From Euphorbia lathyris (lineage: Eukaryota > Streptophyta > Magnoliopsida > Malpighiales > Euphorbiaceae): a stretch of 64,000 nucleotides of DNA. Positions 29,384-41,157 of this stretch are shown here, one piece after another; within the stretch, counting starts at the first letter, position 1; each line of letters begins with the position of its first letter. Below the pieces are notes generated by a model. The model was not told the origin of the DNA. It did not search any database and was given only the letters and a program-made list of their open reading frames with translations. The translations under genes and the position numbers were made by a program. Location of the stretch: contig NC_088913.1 in NCBI RefSeq assembly GCF_963576675.1, positions 1,989,001 to 2,053,000 of the forward strand. The letters are read 5' to 3'.

Positions 29384-31006
29384 ATCCATTGGAGGCGAAT
29401 CATCCAAGAGGTCAATAGCTCGAGATTTGCAGGCCTTCTTCTTAAGCCTTCTTAACTTTCTTGCCTTTGGAGGAGGTAAGTCAGCAGGAATGGAATCAAG
29501 AGATTATTCTATTCCGAGATCAGTGTTGAGCCCTTCCCTGACTATTTCTTGCTCTGGGGGCTCAGCATCACCTGTCTCATCCTGTACGGCTGGACTTTCA
29601 ACTTGTTCAATATCGCCAGTTTGTTCTTGCTCCGTATGAGTTTCTTGATATTGCTCAATATCCTCGTCAATATCATGCTGATCTTCGTCACTGCTTAGTT
29701 CTTCTGCTTCTTGATCAGCATGAATTTGCTCAAGGTCAATCTCTTGGCTTCTGATGAAGTGAGAATCATCAGGAACAGCAAATCCAAGAGGAACAGCTTC
29801 AACTGGACTTATCTCAGCAGTTTTCTTCTTCTTCTTCTTCAGAGGGGTTTCCACACTTTTTGGCTCCTCAGGCTCATCTTGCCTCTTTCTTTTCTCTGCT
29901 GACTTACCTTGGTCAGCATCAATTTTCTTCCCCTTAGAGACAACCCGAATTTTCTTAGGGACAGCATCAACATCCTTTGAGCTGGTTTGGATTGTCTTGC
30001 GTTTCTTTTCTCGCTTGGTTTGGACAGCAGCTTCGGCTATAGCAATATTTTCTACCTGAGGTAGCTCAGCATCATCTTCCTCTTGAGCTTCCCCCTCAGC
30101 TTCCCCCTGAGCTGCCTCAATGACCCCTTTTCCCTTCTTAGGCTTGATAGGTTGGTTGTATACTAACCCAAATAACAGTGCAGCTGTAATTTCAGTTCCT
30201 ATTGTTTCTATCTTATTTACCAAGTCGATTTGGTGGTCTTCAAGAATTCGGGTAATAAAAAAACCCAGCATGAGCTTGATAGTACTTCTTTGGAGTGCTC
30301 CTACTAGAAAGACGGGCATATTAAGGGGACTGTAGGTCAGCATGTGCCAAATGAAGCACTGCTCGAATTTTGAGGCGGATGATGTTGTGTTGAATTTCGG
30401 GAAGATGAAGTTGGTTAGTATATAGTGCGCCATTTTTGGTTTTGCCCCATGCACGTGTTGGTTATTTCCCCTTTGTGTCCCGCAGGTTTACAGAAAGTGG
30501 CTGTGTGGTCCAGCTTTTCCTTAGTGGTCCTGAATTCCTTTCCGGTGTTTGGAAGGTTCAACAAGGTTGCGAGATAGGAGGTGGTAATAGTGAGCTTCTT
30601 ACCTTTAATGTGAGTGACAATATGGTCAGCATCACTTCCATCAACACAGAGGTTGGAGTAAAATTCACGTACTAACCTAGGGTAGGTTCTTCCAGCAAGC
30701 GAAAAGAGCCCAGTCCATTCGTTTTTCGCAATCCATTCACAAAATGGTTGCTCATGTGTTATAAAGCTTGGGGAGAAACCATCTACATCTGAGAACCTCA
30801 TGATTCTTCACATTTGGGTATACTTTGACGAAGAATTTCTCATTCGACTGCTTATCCTTCTTCTTCTTTGAAGAGGTTGCTAGGTCAGTTTTTGGGTTTC
30901 TGTTTGGGGTTTGGTCATACTGACCTTGTTGAGGAGGAGATTTAGGGTTTTCATCGGTGTGGTCATCGTTGTTACCGCCACCAGAAGGATTTTGGGATTT
31001 CGCCAT
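29384..31006 (-). pseudogene. N-terminal part of the third (env-like) ORF of element A
   Basis: Begins MAKSQNPSGGGNNDDH at 31006 (minus) and carries the same conserved domain as element B's ORF (EQPFCEWIAKNEWTGLFSLAGRTYPRLVREFYSNL; KMAHYILTNFIFPKFN), then a Lys-rich stretch with KKKKKK near 29840 and an acidic region. Frame breaks near 30780 and 30430 split it into three overlapping open stretches, and element B cuts it at 29384. The remainder is at 4385-5242 and 2604-2967. Confidence 0.85.
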
Positions 31007-31104
31007 TACTATGAATTCTTTGAGAGGATTTTGGGATTTAGAAAGAGGGATTTAGAATGCTAAGGATTTCGAGCGTAAAGAGTGATAAGTGGGGATACTT
31101 TCAC

Positions 31105-31113
31105 TATTTATAG
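31105..31113 (-). promoter_or_regulatory. Putative internal TATA box before the third ORF of element A
   Basis: CTATAAATA on the minus strand, in the context ACCGCTATAAATAGTG, about 100 bp upstream of the ATG at 31006. It matches the site in element B. Confidence 0.6.
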
Positions 31114-31512
31114 CGGTACTAATTAATCCTATTCGTTGAACTAGCCGTTTAACCTCGAGATTATCAACCGACAGAGATTCTGTCATTTATGACACGTTCA
31201 GCGCATGGGTTTTCTCATTATTTCTTACGTTATCCTAGGTGGCTATTAATGCACGTGCCAGCATTTAATGTTTTAAATGGATTTTACTCAGCATTAGGAA
31301 TATCAAACGTTTGTGATTCTGAGTAGTCAGTTTTACGTAGGATAGTTGTTTGTGGACTTTAGTAACTCAGCTTAGGAAAAATCACTCAGCATGTATGTCT
31401 ACTCAGCTTGGGGTGATTTCATGTCATTCTTAACTCAGCATGCAACAGTTACTAAATTATCACAAATCACTCAGCATGGTAATCACTCAACATTCAATTT
31501 AGCATATAAAAT
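31114..31512 (-). other. Spacer between pol and third ORF of element A
   Basis: Non-coding. ACTCAGC-type words recur, as in the equivalent spacer of element B. Confidence 0.6.
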
Positions 31513-34500
31513 TTATTGAAGAGGATTAGACATACCGATAGCTTCCCTTAGTATGTTGAATTGCTCATGAGCCAAGGGCTTCGTAAAGATATCCGCAAGC
31601 TATTCATTTGTTGAAACGTAAGTCAGCTTGATCTCACCCTTGAGTACATGATCTCTGATGAAGTGGTGTCTTATGCTGACATGCTTCATCCTGCTGTGTT
31701 GGATTGGATTCTTAGATAAGTCAATGGCACTCTTATTGTCACATTTGACTTCTATTGTTTCCGTTTTGACTCCATAATCCTCAAGCTGTTGCTTAATCCA
31801 TAGGACTTGGGCCACACAGCTTCCAGCAGCAACGTACTCAGCTTCAGTTGTAGACAAGGCTACTGATGACTGCTTTTTACTAAACCACGAAACTAGACAG
31901 CTTCCTAGGAATTGACATCCTCCTGAAGTGCTTTTTCGTTCTAGCTTGTCTCGTCCATACTCAGCATCAGTATATCCAATCAGTGTGAAGTCACTTGTAT
32001 TTGGATACCATAAACCTGCATTAACTGAGCTCTGCAAATATTTGAAAATTCTTTTTACAGCTATTAAGTGAGATTCCCTAGGGTCAGCTTGATATCTTGC
32101 GCAATAACATACTGAGTACTGAATATCAGGTCTACTGGCAGTAAGATAAAGTAGAGAGCCTATCATACCTCGATATAACCTGCTGTCTACAGACTTACCC
32201 TTTTTGTCAGCACAAAGGACCATGTCAGTGCACATTGGGGTTGATATGGGTTTACATTCTTCCATATTAAACTTCTTTAACATTTCTTTGGCGTACTTAG
32301 ACTGACTTATGAAGATGCCATTCTTACCTTGCTTGATTTGAAGTCTAAGGAAGAAGTTGAGTTCACCCATCATAGACATTTCGAACTCAGTTTGCATCTG
32401 TTTGCTAAACTCTTTGCACATAGAATCGTCAGTAGCACCAAAAATTATGTCATCTACGTAAATTTGTGCAAGTAGGGTATTTTTACCCTTTTTCTTAATG
32501 AACAAGGTTGTGTCAGCTTTGCCTCTGACATAATTCCTGGTTAGCAGGAAGTTGGTCAACCTCTCATACCAAGCTCTTGAAGCTTGCTTTAGGCCGTATA
32601 TGGCCTTTTTGAGTTTATAAACGTGGTTTGGAAATTTTGGATCTTCAAACCCTGGAGGCTGACTAACATATACCTCTTCGTTTATAAAGCCATTAAGAAA
32701 TGCACTTTTACCATCCATTTGATATAATTTAAAGTTCATAAAACTAGCATAGGCACACAGTATTCGTATAGCTTCTAACCTAGCAACGGGTGCAAAGGTT
32801 TCACCGTAGTCAATGCCCTCTTGCTGACTATAGCCTTGGGCTACAAGTCGGGCTTTATTTCTGACTACATTGCCTTGCTCATCTAGTTTATTTCTAAAGA
32901 CCCACTTAGTTCCTATGGTCTTTTGATTCCTAGGTTTAGGTACTAAATCCCATACCTCATTTCTTGTGAATTGATCAAGCTCTTCTTGTATAGCGTTGAT
33001 CCGATATTCATCGTGCTCAGCATCGGCAAAATTCTTTGGCTCATGCACTGAACGAAGGCAACATTGCTGAGATACTTCCTAAGCTGATCTCTCGTCATCA
33101 GCTTGTTGTCAGCAGCATCAAGAATGGACTTCTCCGAATGTCCTCTTGGAATTTTTATTTCTTTGGGTAATGTTGAGTTGTTTGGAACAGGTGTTTCTAC
33201 AATCTCTGCAGGAATAGATTGGTTAGCAAAGGTTATTTCAATCTATTGCTTACCTTTGGCCAGCCCTTGTATCGATGACTCAGAGGCTCCATTTTGATCA
33301 GCGGAAGCTGAGCTTGGTTCATCTTCAGTGAGCTGAGTTGACTTTCCTGCAGGGTCAGCTTCATCGAACTCAACATGGACATATTCTTCTATAACCTGAG
33401 TTCTTTTATTATATACCCTATATGTTTTACTGTTAGTTGAGTACCCTAAAAAGATCGCTTCGTCAGCTTTGGCATCAAACTTTGCAAGATTATCTTTTGT
33501 ATTGAGTATAAAACATTTACACCCAAAAGCACGAAAGTAGCCAATGTTGGGCTTTCGTCCTTTCCAAAATTCATATGGGGTTTTCTTAAGAATAGGTCTA
33601 ACTAAAGCCCTATTTAGAATGAAGCATGCTGTGTGGACAACTTCACCCCAGAAATACTTTGGAAGCCTATTTTCACTCAGCATTGTCCTAGCTATCACGA
33701 TAATTGTTCTGTTCTTCCTTTCAACAACCCCATTTTGTTGAGGTGTTCTAGGAGCAGAGAAATTATGGTCGGTACCACTGGTTTCATAGAATTCATCAAA
33801 CTGTTGGTTTTTGAATTCTCCACCATTGTCACTTCTAATATGAGCTACTCTTAGGTCTTTGTCATTTTCAAGCTTTTTAATCAATGTGGTGAACATCTCA
33901 AATGTTTCATCCTTGCTACTCAGCAAGATGATCCAAGTGTACCGAGAGAAATCGTCTACAATGACCAAGGAAAATTTCTTACCTCCCAAGCTGAGTGGCT
34001 GGATAGGTCCGAAAAGATCCAAGTGTAGCAATTCCAATGGTCTCTTGGTTGAGACAATATTTTTACTTTGAAATGACTTCTTAGTTTGTTTGCCTTGCTG
34101 ACAAGCGTTACATAATTTATCTTTTTCAAATTTAAGTTTGGGTAATCCCTCAACTAGTTGCTTTCTAGCTAATTTGGCAAGAAGATCCATGCTTACATGA
34201 CCAAGTCTTCTATGCCATAGCCAAGAGTTATCCTCTTTAGACACCAAGCATATATTTTTAGAAAACTGTTTTTCTAAACTCAGCATGTATACATTGTCTA
34301 CACGAGGGGCAGTTAAAATCAATTCGTTTGTTTTTCCCTCGAATATTTGACACTTAGTATCATCAAATACAACCTTTCTGCCGCTCTTACAAAGCTGAGC
34401 TACATTCAGCAGATTATATTTGAGACCTTTAACTAAGGAGACTGACTCAATAGTTCGGTTACCTTCGATAGTACCTGAGCCGACTATCTTACCCTTCTTA

Positions 34501-34646
34501 TTTTCTCCAAAGCTTACACTTTCACCTCGTTTAAGATCTAATGTGATGAACTGAGTTTCATCACCAGTCATGTGCCTCGAGAATGCGCTGTCTACATACC
34601 ACAGTTTTGATTTCTCCACGCATCTCAGGCTCACCTGCATTTTAGA
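31513..34646 (-). pseudogene. pol: Pol of SIRE-like element A, broken
   Basis: Follows gag in the same frame across one TAG (34647-34649). Order in the minus direction: protease (WYVDSAFSRHMTG near 34580), GAG-pre-integrase (HRRLGHVS), integrase (LDLFGPIQPLSLGG, SDNGGEF, PQQNGVVERKN), reverse transcriptase ([22 protein letters not shown] near 32450), RNase H ([21 protein letters not shown]). Breaks: an in-frame TAG near 33243, a frameshift near 33050 (an indel next to NVAFV), and CAG to TAG near 31600 just before LADIFTKPLA. The last stop is TAA at 31513-31515. Confidence 0.92.
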
Positions 34647-36422
34647 CTATTCATCTTTAGGTACCCAATTCTTTTTGGGTCCTCGTTTGTTAGCATAAAC
34701 AGGTGCAAAGTCGTATTTTAATTTGTGACGGCATACTTTGATGGTGTGGCCAATTTTACCACAGAAGTCACAATGAATTACCCTTTGAGGGTGGTCAGCA
34801 TTATTATGCTGAGCATGCCAACATACCTTTGTGGTATGTCCTTTCTTTCCGCAGAAGTCACATTGGACAGTCCGCTTATTGTACCAACACACATCTCTTG
34901 TGTGTCCTTTTTTCCCGCAACAGTCACACTGTGTGAACTGTTTATGCTGACTAGTACTTGAGTACTCAGCATGGGGTTTATTTTCATTTGAGCCTCTTAT
35001 TTGGCTCTGTAGGGTAGTGACATCATTTTTTAGTTTCTTTGAATCTGATTGGACCTCCGAGACAAACTTGTGCATAATTTCTATGTTGCTATGCAGAGTT
35101 GAGTTGTCTTGGAGAAGATATCGGAGCTCACTCAGCTTGACCTCTTCAATCTCATCACACCGCCTGCTGAGTGCCTTTACTTTCTTATTGCACTTTTTAG
35201 TTAACGCATATAAATCACTCAGGGCATTTATCATCTCATTTCTAAGCAAAAGTAAGGATGTTACCTCATTGTTGTGTACCTCCTGGTCAGTTTCATCAGA
35301 GAGGTCAGCTTGCTCAGATTGAGAGTGGTCAGCATCATCGGCCATGAAGCATATGTTTGCCGTTTCATTTGCATCAGCTTCGGATGATGTTGACTCATCA
35401 CTGTCACTCCATGTTGCTACCATTGCCTTCTTGTTTCCCTTCTTGTCTCTCTTGAGGTTCGTGCAGCTTGACTTGATGTGCCCAGTTTGGTGGCACTCGA
35501 AGCAGGTGACAGGCTTTGAGCTGTCCTTCTTATACTTGTTGTCACTGGGCTCGGCTTTGTATTTATCATTTCTCTTGAATGACCTTTTGCTGTTCCTATC
35601 ATTCTTCCTGAACAGCTTCTTCATTTTCCTGGTGAACATTGCCATTTCCTCATCATCTGATGAGTCAGCTTCGGTGGAGTTAGCTTTCATGACAAGTGAT
35701 TTTTGTTTCTTGTCTTCTGACTTCTCTTTTTCTTCAAAGTTTTTCATTGATATCTCATGAGTCAGCAATGATCTGATCAGCTCATCGTACTTATACGTAG
35801 TCAGGTCCTGAGCTTCCTCCACTGCAGTCTTTTTGGCCTGCCAGCTTTTGGGAAGGCTTCTTAAGATTTTCTTCACCTGTTCTTCTTTAGTGAAGTTCTT
35901 TCCAAGTCTTTTCAACTCATTTATAATGTTGGTAAATCTAGCATTCATTACCGAGATGTCCTCATTATCATTCATCTCGAACAGCTCGTATAATCTCATG
36001 TGCTGATTCACTTTTGATTCCTTGACCTTGCTTGTGCCTTCGTAGGTCACTTCAAGCTTTTTCCAAATCTCCTGTGCTGACTCACAACCTGAAATCTTAT
36101 TGTATTCTGCAGCATCTAAAGCACAGTGAAGCATATTGATAGCCGAAGCATTGTTTTGAAGTTTTCTAAGGTCATCTTCTGACCACTCAGTTTCACTCTT
36201 AACAACTTTCTCATTGTTAACAGTTTTATATGGCACGTATGGGCCTTGAACTATTGCAAGCCATGCACTCATGTTTGTGGCTTGAATAAAGTTCTTCATC
36301 CTATTCTTCCAGAATGTATAGTTAGATCCAAAGAATAGGGGAGGCCGACTAATAGATAATCCCTCAGGGAGTATCTGTGTTGTTTGGTTCCCGGGAAGGA
36401 AACGAGTGCTGTTCTCAGCCAT
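34647..36422 (-). CDS. gag: Gag of SIRE-like element A
   Basis: 591 residues, intact, very close to the gag of element B (same FWKNRMKNFIQATNMSAWL core). A CCHC knuckle (CFECHQTGHIKSSC) sits near residue 305. It then has three tandem knuckles of the CDxCGKxGHTxxVC form (CDCCGKKGHTRDVC, CDFCGKKGHTTKVC, CDFCGKIGHTIKVC) where B has two. The frame ends GPKKNWVPKDE-TAG with pol directly in frame behind. This fits the stop-codon-suppression strategy described for SIRE-type elements, which yields much Gag and little Gag-Pol. Confidence 0.93.
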   Translation of the reverse strand: MAENSTRFLPGNQTTQILPEGLSISRPPLFFGSNYTFWKNRMKNFIQATNMSAWLAIVQGPYVPYKTVNNEKVVKSETEWSEDDLRKLQNNASAINMLHCALDAAEYNKISGCESAQEIWKKLEVTYEGTSKVKESKVNQHMRLYELFEMNDNEDISVMNARFTNIINELKRLGKNFTKEEQVKKILRSLPKSWQAKKTAVEEAQDLTTYKYDELIRSLLTHEISMKNFEEKEKSEDKKQKSLVMKANSTEADSSDDEEMAMFTRKMKKLFRKNDRNSKRSFKRNDKYKAEPSDNKYKKDSSKPVTCFECHQTGHIKSSCTNLKRDKKGNKKAMVATWSDSDESTSSEADANETANICFMADDADHSQSEQADLSDETDQEVHNNEVTSLLLLRNEMINALSDLYALTKKCNKKVKALSRRCDEIEEVKLSELRYLLQDNSTLHSNIEIMHKFVSEVQSDSKKLKNDVTTLQSQIRGSNENKPHAEYSSTSQHKQFTQCDCCGKKGHTRDVCWYNKRTVQCDFCGKKGHTTKVCWHAQHNNADHPQRVIHCDFCGKIGHTIKVCRHKLKYDFAPVYANKRGPKKNWVPKDE

Positions 36423-36470
36423 TTATTGGGATCCGCTCAAGATAGTTATATCTTTGAGTAGTGAGCTTAG

Positions 36471-36482
36471 GCTCTGATACCA
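36471..36482 (-). promoter_or_regulatory. Primer binding site of element A (initiator tRNA-Met)
   Basis: TGGTATCAGAGC on the minus strand, two bases inside the 5' LTR border at 36485. Confidence 0.92.
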
Positions 36483-36768
36483 CTTGTTGGTCTCGTGTGA
36501 TTAGTTCCAAGGGGGGGTTAGGAACTAATATAACTTTTTCCAAATTAATCTTGCTGACTTAATAATTTTGGTGAGTTTATTAACTCAGCTTTGGTCAGCT
36601 TGGCCGATTTTAATGCAAGACAGCTTTAGTCAGATGCTGACTAAGACTGTTTCACTAGAGAGTTGGGAATTGACACTTGTGGTCAGCTTCCAACTCAGCA
36701 CTCCAATTTACTCAGTGTCAGTTTCAAACAGTTTATATGCTGAGTAAATATAACAAGCAACACAAGCA

Positions 36769-36770
<2 letters not shown>

Positions 36771-36812
<42 letters not shown>
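36771..36812. repeat. (TA)n microsatellite in the 5' LTR of A
   Basis: About 21 TA units; the partner LTR has about 8 at 833-848. Confidence 0.9.
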
Positions 36813-36816
<4 letters not shown>

Positions 36817-36855
36817 ATAGAGTTAGAAATTACTCAGTATCACTTATCCTGGTTC

Positions 36856-37558
36856 CACCGTACTGTGGAACGACGGTGCCGTTCATTCCACCTAAAGGTG
36901 GAACGAACGGCCGTGCCGTTTCCACCTAGGGTGGAATGGACAGTTCGTCCGTTCCACCCTTGGCGGAAACGGCACAGGGCGTCCGTTTAGGGTAAATTTA
37001 TCCGAGTTTCACCTCCGATTCAGAGGCGGAACCCGTGATTTCTGAATAATTTGTAAAAAAAAAACTTACCGGAGATTTCATGAAGCCTTTACCCGCTCCT
37101 GGCTTTGGCGACATGTTGTTTTAGGTCTGAAAAACCAAAAAGCTAGAGAGGATTTGAGAGGATTTGAGATTTTTGATTTTTTGAGTTTAAATTATGAGGA
37201 GGGCATAATTGTCAAAATAGTGCGGTAAGTGGAAAAAATATTGCGGTAAATAGCAGCCCATAAGATAAACTGAATAGTACATTTTTAATTGAATTAGATG
37301 TTCACATCTAAGTAATTTAACAGTCAAACGCTTAATAAACTAAAAATAAATTATCAATAGTCTTATAAAAAATTAAAGGCTTATGACCAAAAAATAAAAA
37401 ATGAGCAATCTCAAAATACTTTACATTATTAAATCAAAAAATATAATAAGATTAAGGTAGCTGAAATTCTTTAAAGAAAGAGTGAGCTAAAATTAATATT
37501 ATTAAATTACAATTAATTTTTAACATTGAAAGTTATTATTTTGGAATTTGTTAGAATT

Positions 37559-37591
<33 letters not shown>

Positions 37592-37611
37592 CTAATTAGT
37601 TTAGTTTTATT
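36856..37611. other. Unidentified 756-bp insertion in the 5' LTR of A
   Basis: Absent from the left LTR, where GGTTC and CTCCG are separated only by GGCCT; those five bases are lost here, so there is no target duplication. Contents: a GC-rich run of hairpins built on GTTCCACC/GGTGGAAC (36852-36976); on the minus strand a short open exon (37114-37070, MSPKPGAGKGFMKSP) ending at a consensus donor GTAAGT; then AT-rich DNA and a (TA)n run (37560-37591). It looks like captured genic DNA or a repair filler. I do not recognise the protein. Confidence 0.6.
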
Positions 37612-38761
37612 CTCCGCCTACGTCCAGTCCCCAGAATCCTTCGGGCTTTTAGAATCCAATACTGAGCTCTTTAAGGGTAGAGCACAAACCGATTATAGGC
37701 AGTTGAATATGCAAGAGTACCTTCCTCTATTCGTCTACTCAACTCCTACTAAGCGCTACAACCCAGCACTTAGATTTCTCTACCACTAAGTACTAAATAC
37801 CAAGTACTCAGCACGCACACTCTCAAAGTTACAATTGATCACACAATTGTTCCTTTTAAGATAAAGAACACTTTACATGATTACAAACAATCAATCTAGC
37901 ATTTACACAAAGAATAGAAGATTGGTGTAAGCTTTCTCTTTTGTTTTGAGTGCTTTGAATTTGTATCTTTCTCACTTGTAATTTTCTGTCAATCGGCAAT
38001 CTTCCAAATGATATCTTTGTCCCTTTTATAGTTGAAATGAGAGGAACAAATCATTTGAAATTGATTTGTCCGTTGAGTCCAAAACGGCTCTTTTGGGGGG
38101 ACAAACCTCTAGTCAGCTTCAGATGTGCAGACCAATCCTGTCTTCTGAATTCTTCAGACGTTAGATTTGTCTTCTTCCTACAGACTTTGTCTTCTTGCGG
38201 CAGTTTGTCTTATAGCATCGGACAGTTGACCCATGCATCTTGGAATTTGGCTTTTGCGTAATTCAAGGCTTCTATTATTGGTGCTGACAGTTGTCGAAGT
38301 TGTCTTTTAGTTAACGGATCCTTCAAGCTATCCTGAAGATCACTCAGCTTTACTTCGATAGTCATTATCTTTGATTTCACCAATACTCATACTGAGTTCT
38401 TTTTCCACTCAGCTTCCATGGTCAGCTTCGTTCTGTAGAATCTATTTCTTGGAGCAGACTTCTTCTGTGCTGAGCTTCGTTTAACTCAGCTTCTTTGATC
38501 AGCTTTATTCTGAAGCTGTTGTTCTGAAGATGACTTATCTTCTCTTATGCTGAGTTGCTCCTCACTCAGCTTGTGTTGTGTTCTTATGCTGACTTTGTCC
38601 TGTTTTAATCTTTATTTCTTTTTGCATTTATACTCAATATTGAACAAACGGATTAGTACAATTAAATCAAAACACTTAAATTTAATTGTCTCTTGATCAT
38701 GGATTAAACTTAAATGATTTTGTCAAATCAAAATCTTGTGGAAAGGTGTTTCAATATGAAT

Positions 38762-39010
38762 GTCCATTAAATTAAATGAATGATCACCAACAAATAAACA
38801 TGTATTAAATATACACATGTTATAGTTAAAGATACGTGTAGATCCATTTATTTTATAAGTCTATTACTATAAATGCTATCGCGTTCCAATCTTTGATTAA
38901 AAAAAAAAGTCTATTACTATAAATAAGTTTATTCTTCATTTATAATACACATTAATATTAAGATTTTTATACATCTTTTTATATAGTGATGTATTTTTTC
39001 CGTTTCATAA
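38762..39010 (+). repeat. Remainder of the LTR of element E
   Basis: Continues the interrupted E LTR after the second TGAAT. Its end is not identifiable because it runs into AT-rich DNA and the LINE. Confidence 0.45.

Positions 39011-39014
<4 letters not shown>

Positions 39015-39049
<35 letters not shown>
39015..39049. repeat. (TA)n run at the 3' end of the LINE
   Basis: About 17 TA units abutting the 3' end of the minus-strand LINE; likely grown from its tail. Confidence 0.8.
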
Positions 39050-39052
<3 letters not shown>

Positions 39053-41157
39053 ATGGAAATGAGGAGGGAGCGAATGCTCCGACCCGATTTATTAAGAGGA
39101 AAGTCAAAAAATTACAAAGCTAAACGGAATAAAGAATGATGACAAAAATTAGTTGAACCTATAAGAGACTCAACCAGAGTTGTTGTCTGCCAGTAGAAAT
39201 TTACAAAAGTTTGGAGGGGCATCCCACCAACGCTCTCCTGTACTGTTGCGGGCATAGTTCGCTAGACGGTCGGCAACTTGATTACCTTCCCGGTAAGTGT
39301 GGGAGAAGGACACTTGCATTTCCTTCAATTTCTTTTTGCAATTTGACCATGCAGTAATTAACTCCCACGGAACCCGGCTCGTGCGTGACCGTATGATCGT
39401 AACGACATATGACGAGTCGCTTTCAATCCAAAGCCGATTCCAACCCTGATTATAAGCGTAAGAGATTGCCACGATTGCCGCCTTTAGCTCTGCAATATGT
39501 GCAAGAGGTGCTGCTGTTGGAAAAGTGAAATCTCCCAGCATCTTCCCTGAGCTGTCCCTGAATATTCCCCCACATCCGGCCGTTGTGTTCATGACCGAGG
39601 CGTCTGTATTCGCCTTTATCCAGCCCGTTGGTGGCGGTTGCCATTTGACCGGAATGATCTTCGGAGCTTTCTGAAGTCTAGGCTTGAGGGCCAGCGAGCA
39701 AAGAATTTTCCTCTCGATCGTTGCGTTCCAAACAGAGCCATTCCCAAAGTGATCGGCGTGCCTTATTTGATACCATAGAGATCTGAACATTACATGAATA
39801 TTGGGAATTACATTGTTAAAGAAACAGTCGTTCCTAACTCTCCATATGACCCAAACTACATGAACAATCGCGCTTATCCAGAGGTTTTTTATCTGCGGGC
39901 TGAACCTCATCTTCAGAGCTTGATCCACAAACTCACGAAAATCGACATCATATCGAAGCCGTCTCCCAAACAGTGTAGCAATGCCATGCCAAAGCTGTTG
40001 TGCGTATTTACATCTTATCATTAAATGTTCAAGGCTTTCCTCCTGTATCAAACAGTAACAGCAGCGGGAAACGATAACCATTCCCCTTGATTTCAAACTG
40101 TCATGAGTGGGGAGCCTCCCCATGTAAGCTCGCCAAAGAGTTAAAGAGTGCGATGGGGGGATAGTCGGTTGCCATATCAGATTAACCGTACGGTTCTGTG
40201 GCGGGTTTTGCAGCCATTTATAGAAGAGCTTAACCGTGAAAATACCATCTGAGGCAGGTCGCCAATAACACTTATCTTTGTGATCTCCACTTCTGCTAAT
40301 CAGATTTACCGCTTCTACGGTTTCCGTGCTTAAATCCGGCAAGTTTGTCCATCGGTCATCAAAGCGGAAATCTCGCGTGCTATCGCGGAATTTGGCTCTT
40401 TCAGATCTACTAATCCCCATCTGATCAGCAATGGTTGGGATAATCCATTCGGCATTCCAAAAGGAGAGATTTGTATCTGTGCCCAGTAGCCAACAACAGT
40501 TATCTCTCAGAGTGTTGTAGACGTTTTTGATAGAACACCAAACCGAAGAGAGGGCAGGGATCTTCCTTGGTAAGCCAGCCAAGTTTATGAAACGAGATCG
40601 TAAGGTATTGAAGCATAAGGAATCCTCATTCAGCACTCCCCAAGCAATCTTCCCCGTGAGCGATGTATTCCAAATCTCAAGTTTTTTAATGCCTAGACCT
40701 CCCTCCTTTAGAGATTTAGTGCAAGAGTCCCAGGAAGGGATAACAAGCTTCCTTTCAGTAATTGATCCCGACCAGAGAAAGTTCCTCATATATTTGGTAA
40801 GACGTTTCATTAAGCTGGATGGCCATTTGTATAACATAAAGGTGTGAGTTAGAGAGCCCGTAATTACCGTCTTGATTAAAGTAAGTCTTCCCGCCATAGA
40901 CAGCGCACTACCTTTCCATCTGGCAAATTTATCTGTAATTTTATCTGCTGTGGAGGAGAGAAAATGAGCTCTAGGAGCCCCAACAAACAGCGGATCCCCT
41001 AAATATAGGAAGGGGAGTTTGCCAGTTCTAATACCCGTGATCCCTGCAAGTCTGTTTCGACGCCGTTGTGTAATGTTATCCCCAAAAAACATTTTGGATT
41101 TGCTCCAGTTCACTATCTGACCCGAGATATTGCCATAGAGGTCGAGATATTACCCGA
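39050..41157 (-). mobile_element. 5'-truncated L1-type LINE
   Basis: Minus-strand non-LTR retrotransposon remnant with only the last part of ORF2. The ORF opens at the truncation point (DLYGNISGQIVNWSKSKMFF near 41150) and is unbroken to 39170. The 3' end is near 39050. AT-rich repeats at both ends obscure any target duplication. Confidence 0.88.
39170..41151 (-). pseudogene. LINE ORF2 C-terminal half (RT end, zf-RVT, RNase H)
   Basis: About 660 residues. Order: end of the reverse transcriptase and its thumb (NWSKSKMFFGDN, LPFLYLGDPLF, ARWKGSALSMAGRLTLIKTVI), the connecting part (YMRNFLWSGS, PKSLKEGGLGIKKL), a zf-RVT zinc-binding region (WRAYMGRLPTHDSLKSRGM...CCYCLIQEESLEHLMIRCKYAQQLW), and a type I RNase H of the plant L1 kind (IKANTDASVMNTTAGCGGIFRDSSG, ELKAAIVAISYA, WIESDSSYVV, YREGNQVADRLANYA). 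The catalytic RT motif is missing because of 5' truncation, so it is dead despite the open frame. Confidence 0.9.

Larger units (their letters stand above)
581..38756 (-). mobile_element. SIRE-like Ty1/copia retrotransposon A (host of nested elements)
   Basis: Minus-strand LTR retrotransposon flanked by TGAAT (576-580 and 38757-38761). In its own orientation: 5' LTR 38756-36485, tRNA-Met primer site 36482-36471, gag 36422-34647, pol 34646-31513, internal TATA box 31113-31105, third ORF from 31006 (now in three pieces), purine tract 2055-2040, 3' LTR 2039-581. Without inserted elements B (5243-29378) and C (2973-4379) it is about 12.6 kb, which suits the SIRE/Maximus lineage. Its right end reads TCAATA instead of TCAACA, a C-to-T change in the terminal CA. 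Pol carries two in-frame stops and a frameshift and the third ORF is split, so it is not autonomous. Confidence 0.9.
36485..38756 (-). repeat. 5' LTR of element A (right copy), carrying a 756-bp insertion
   Basis: Matches 581-2039 on both sides of a foreign segment at 36856-37611. It holds a (TA)n run at 36771-36812 that is much longer than in the left copy. It ends TCAATA and is followed by TGAAT. Confidence 0.9.

Noticed and set aside
38762..39010. Exact end of the E LTR
   Set aside because: No terminal CA with a matching duplication could be identified before the LINE; the partner LTR is outside the window.
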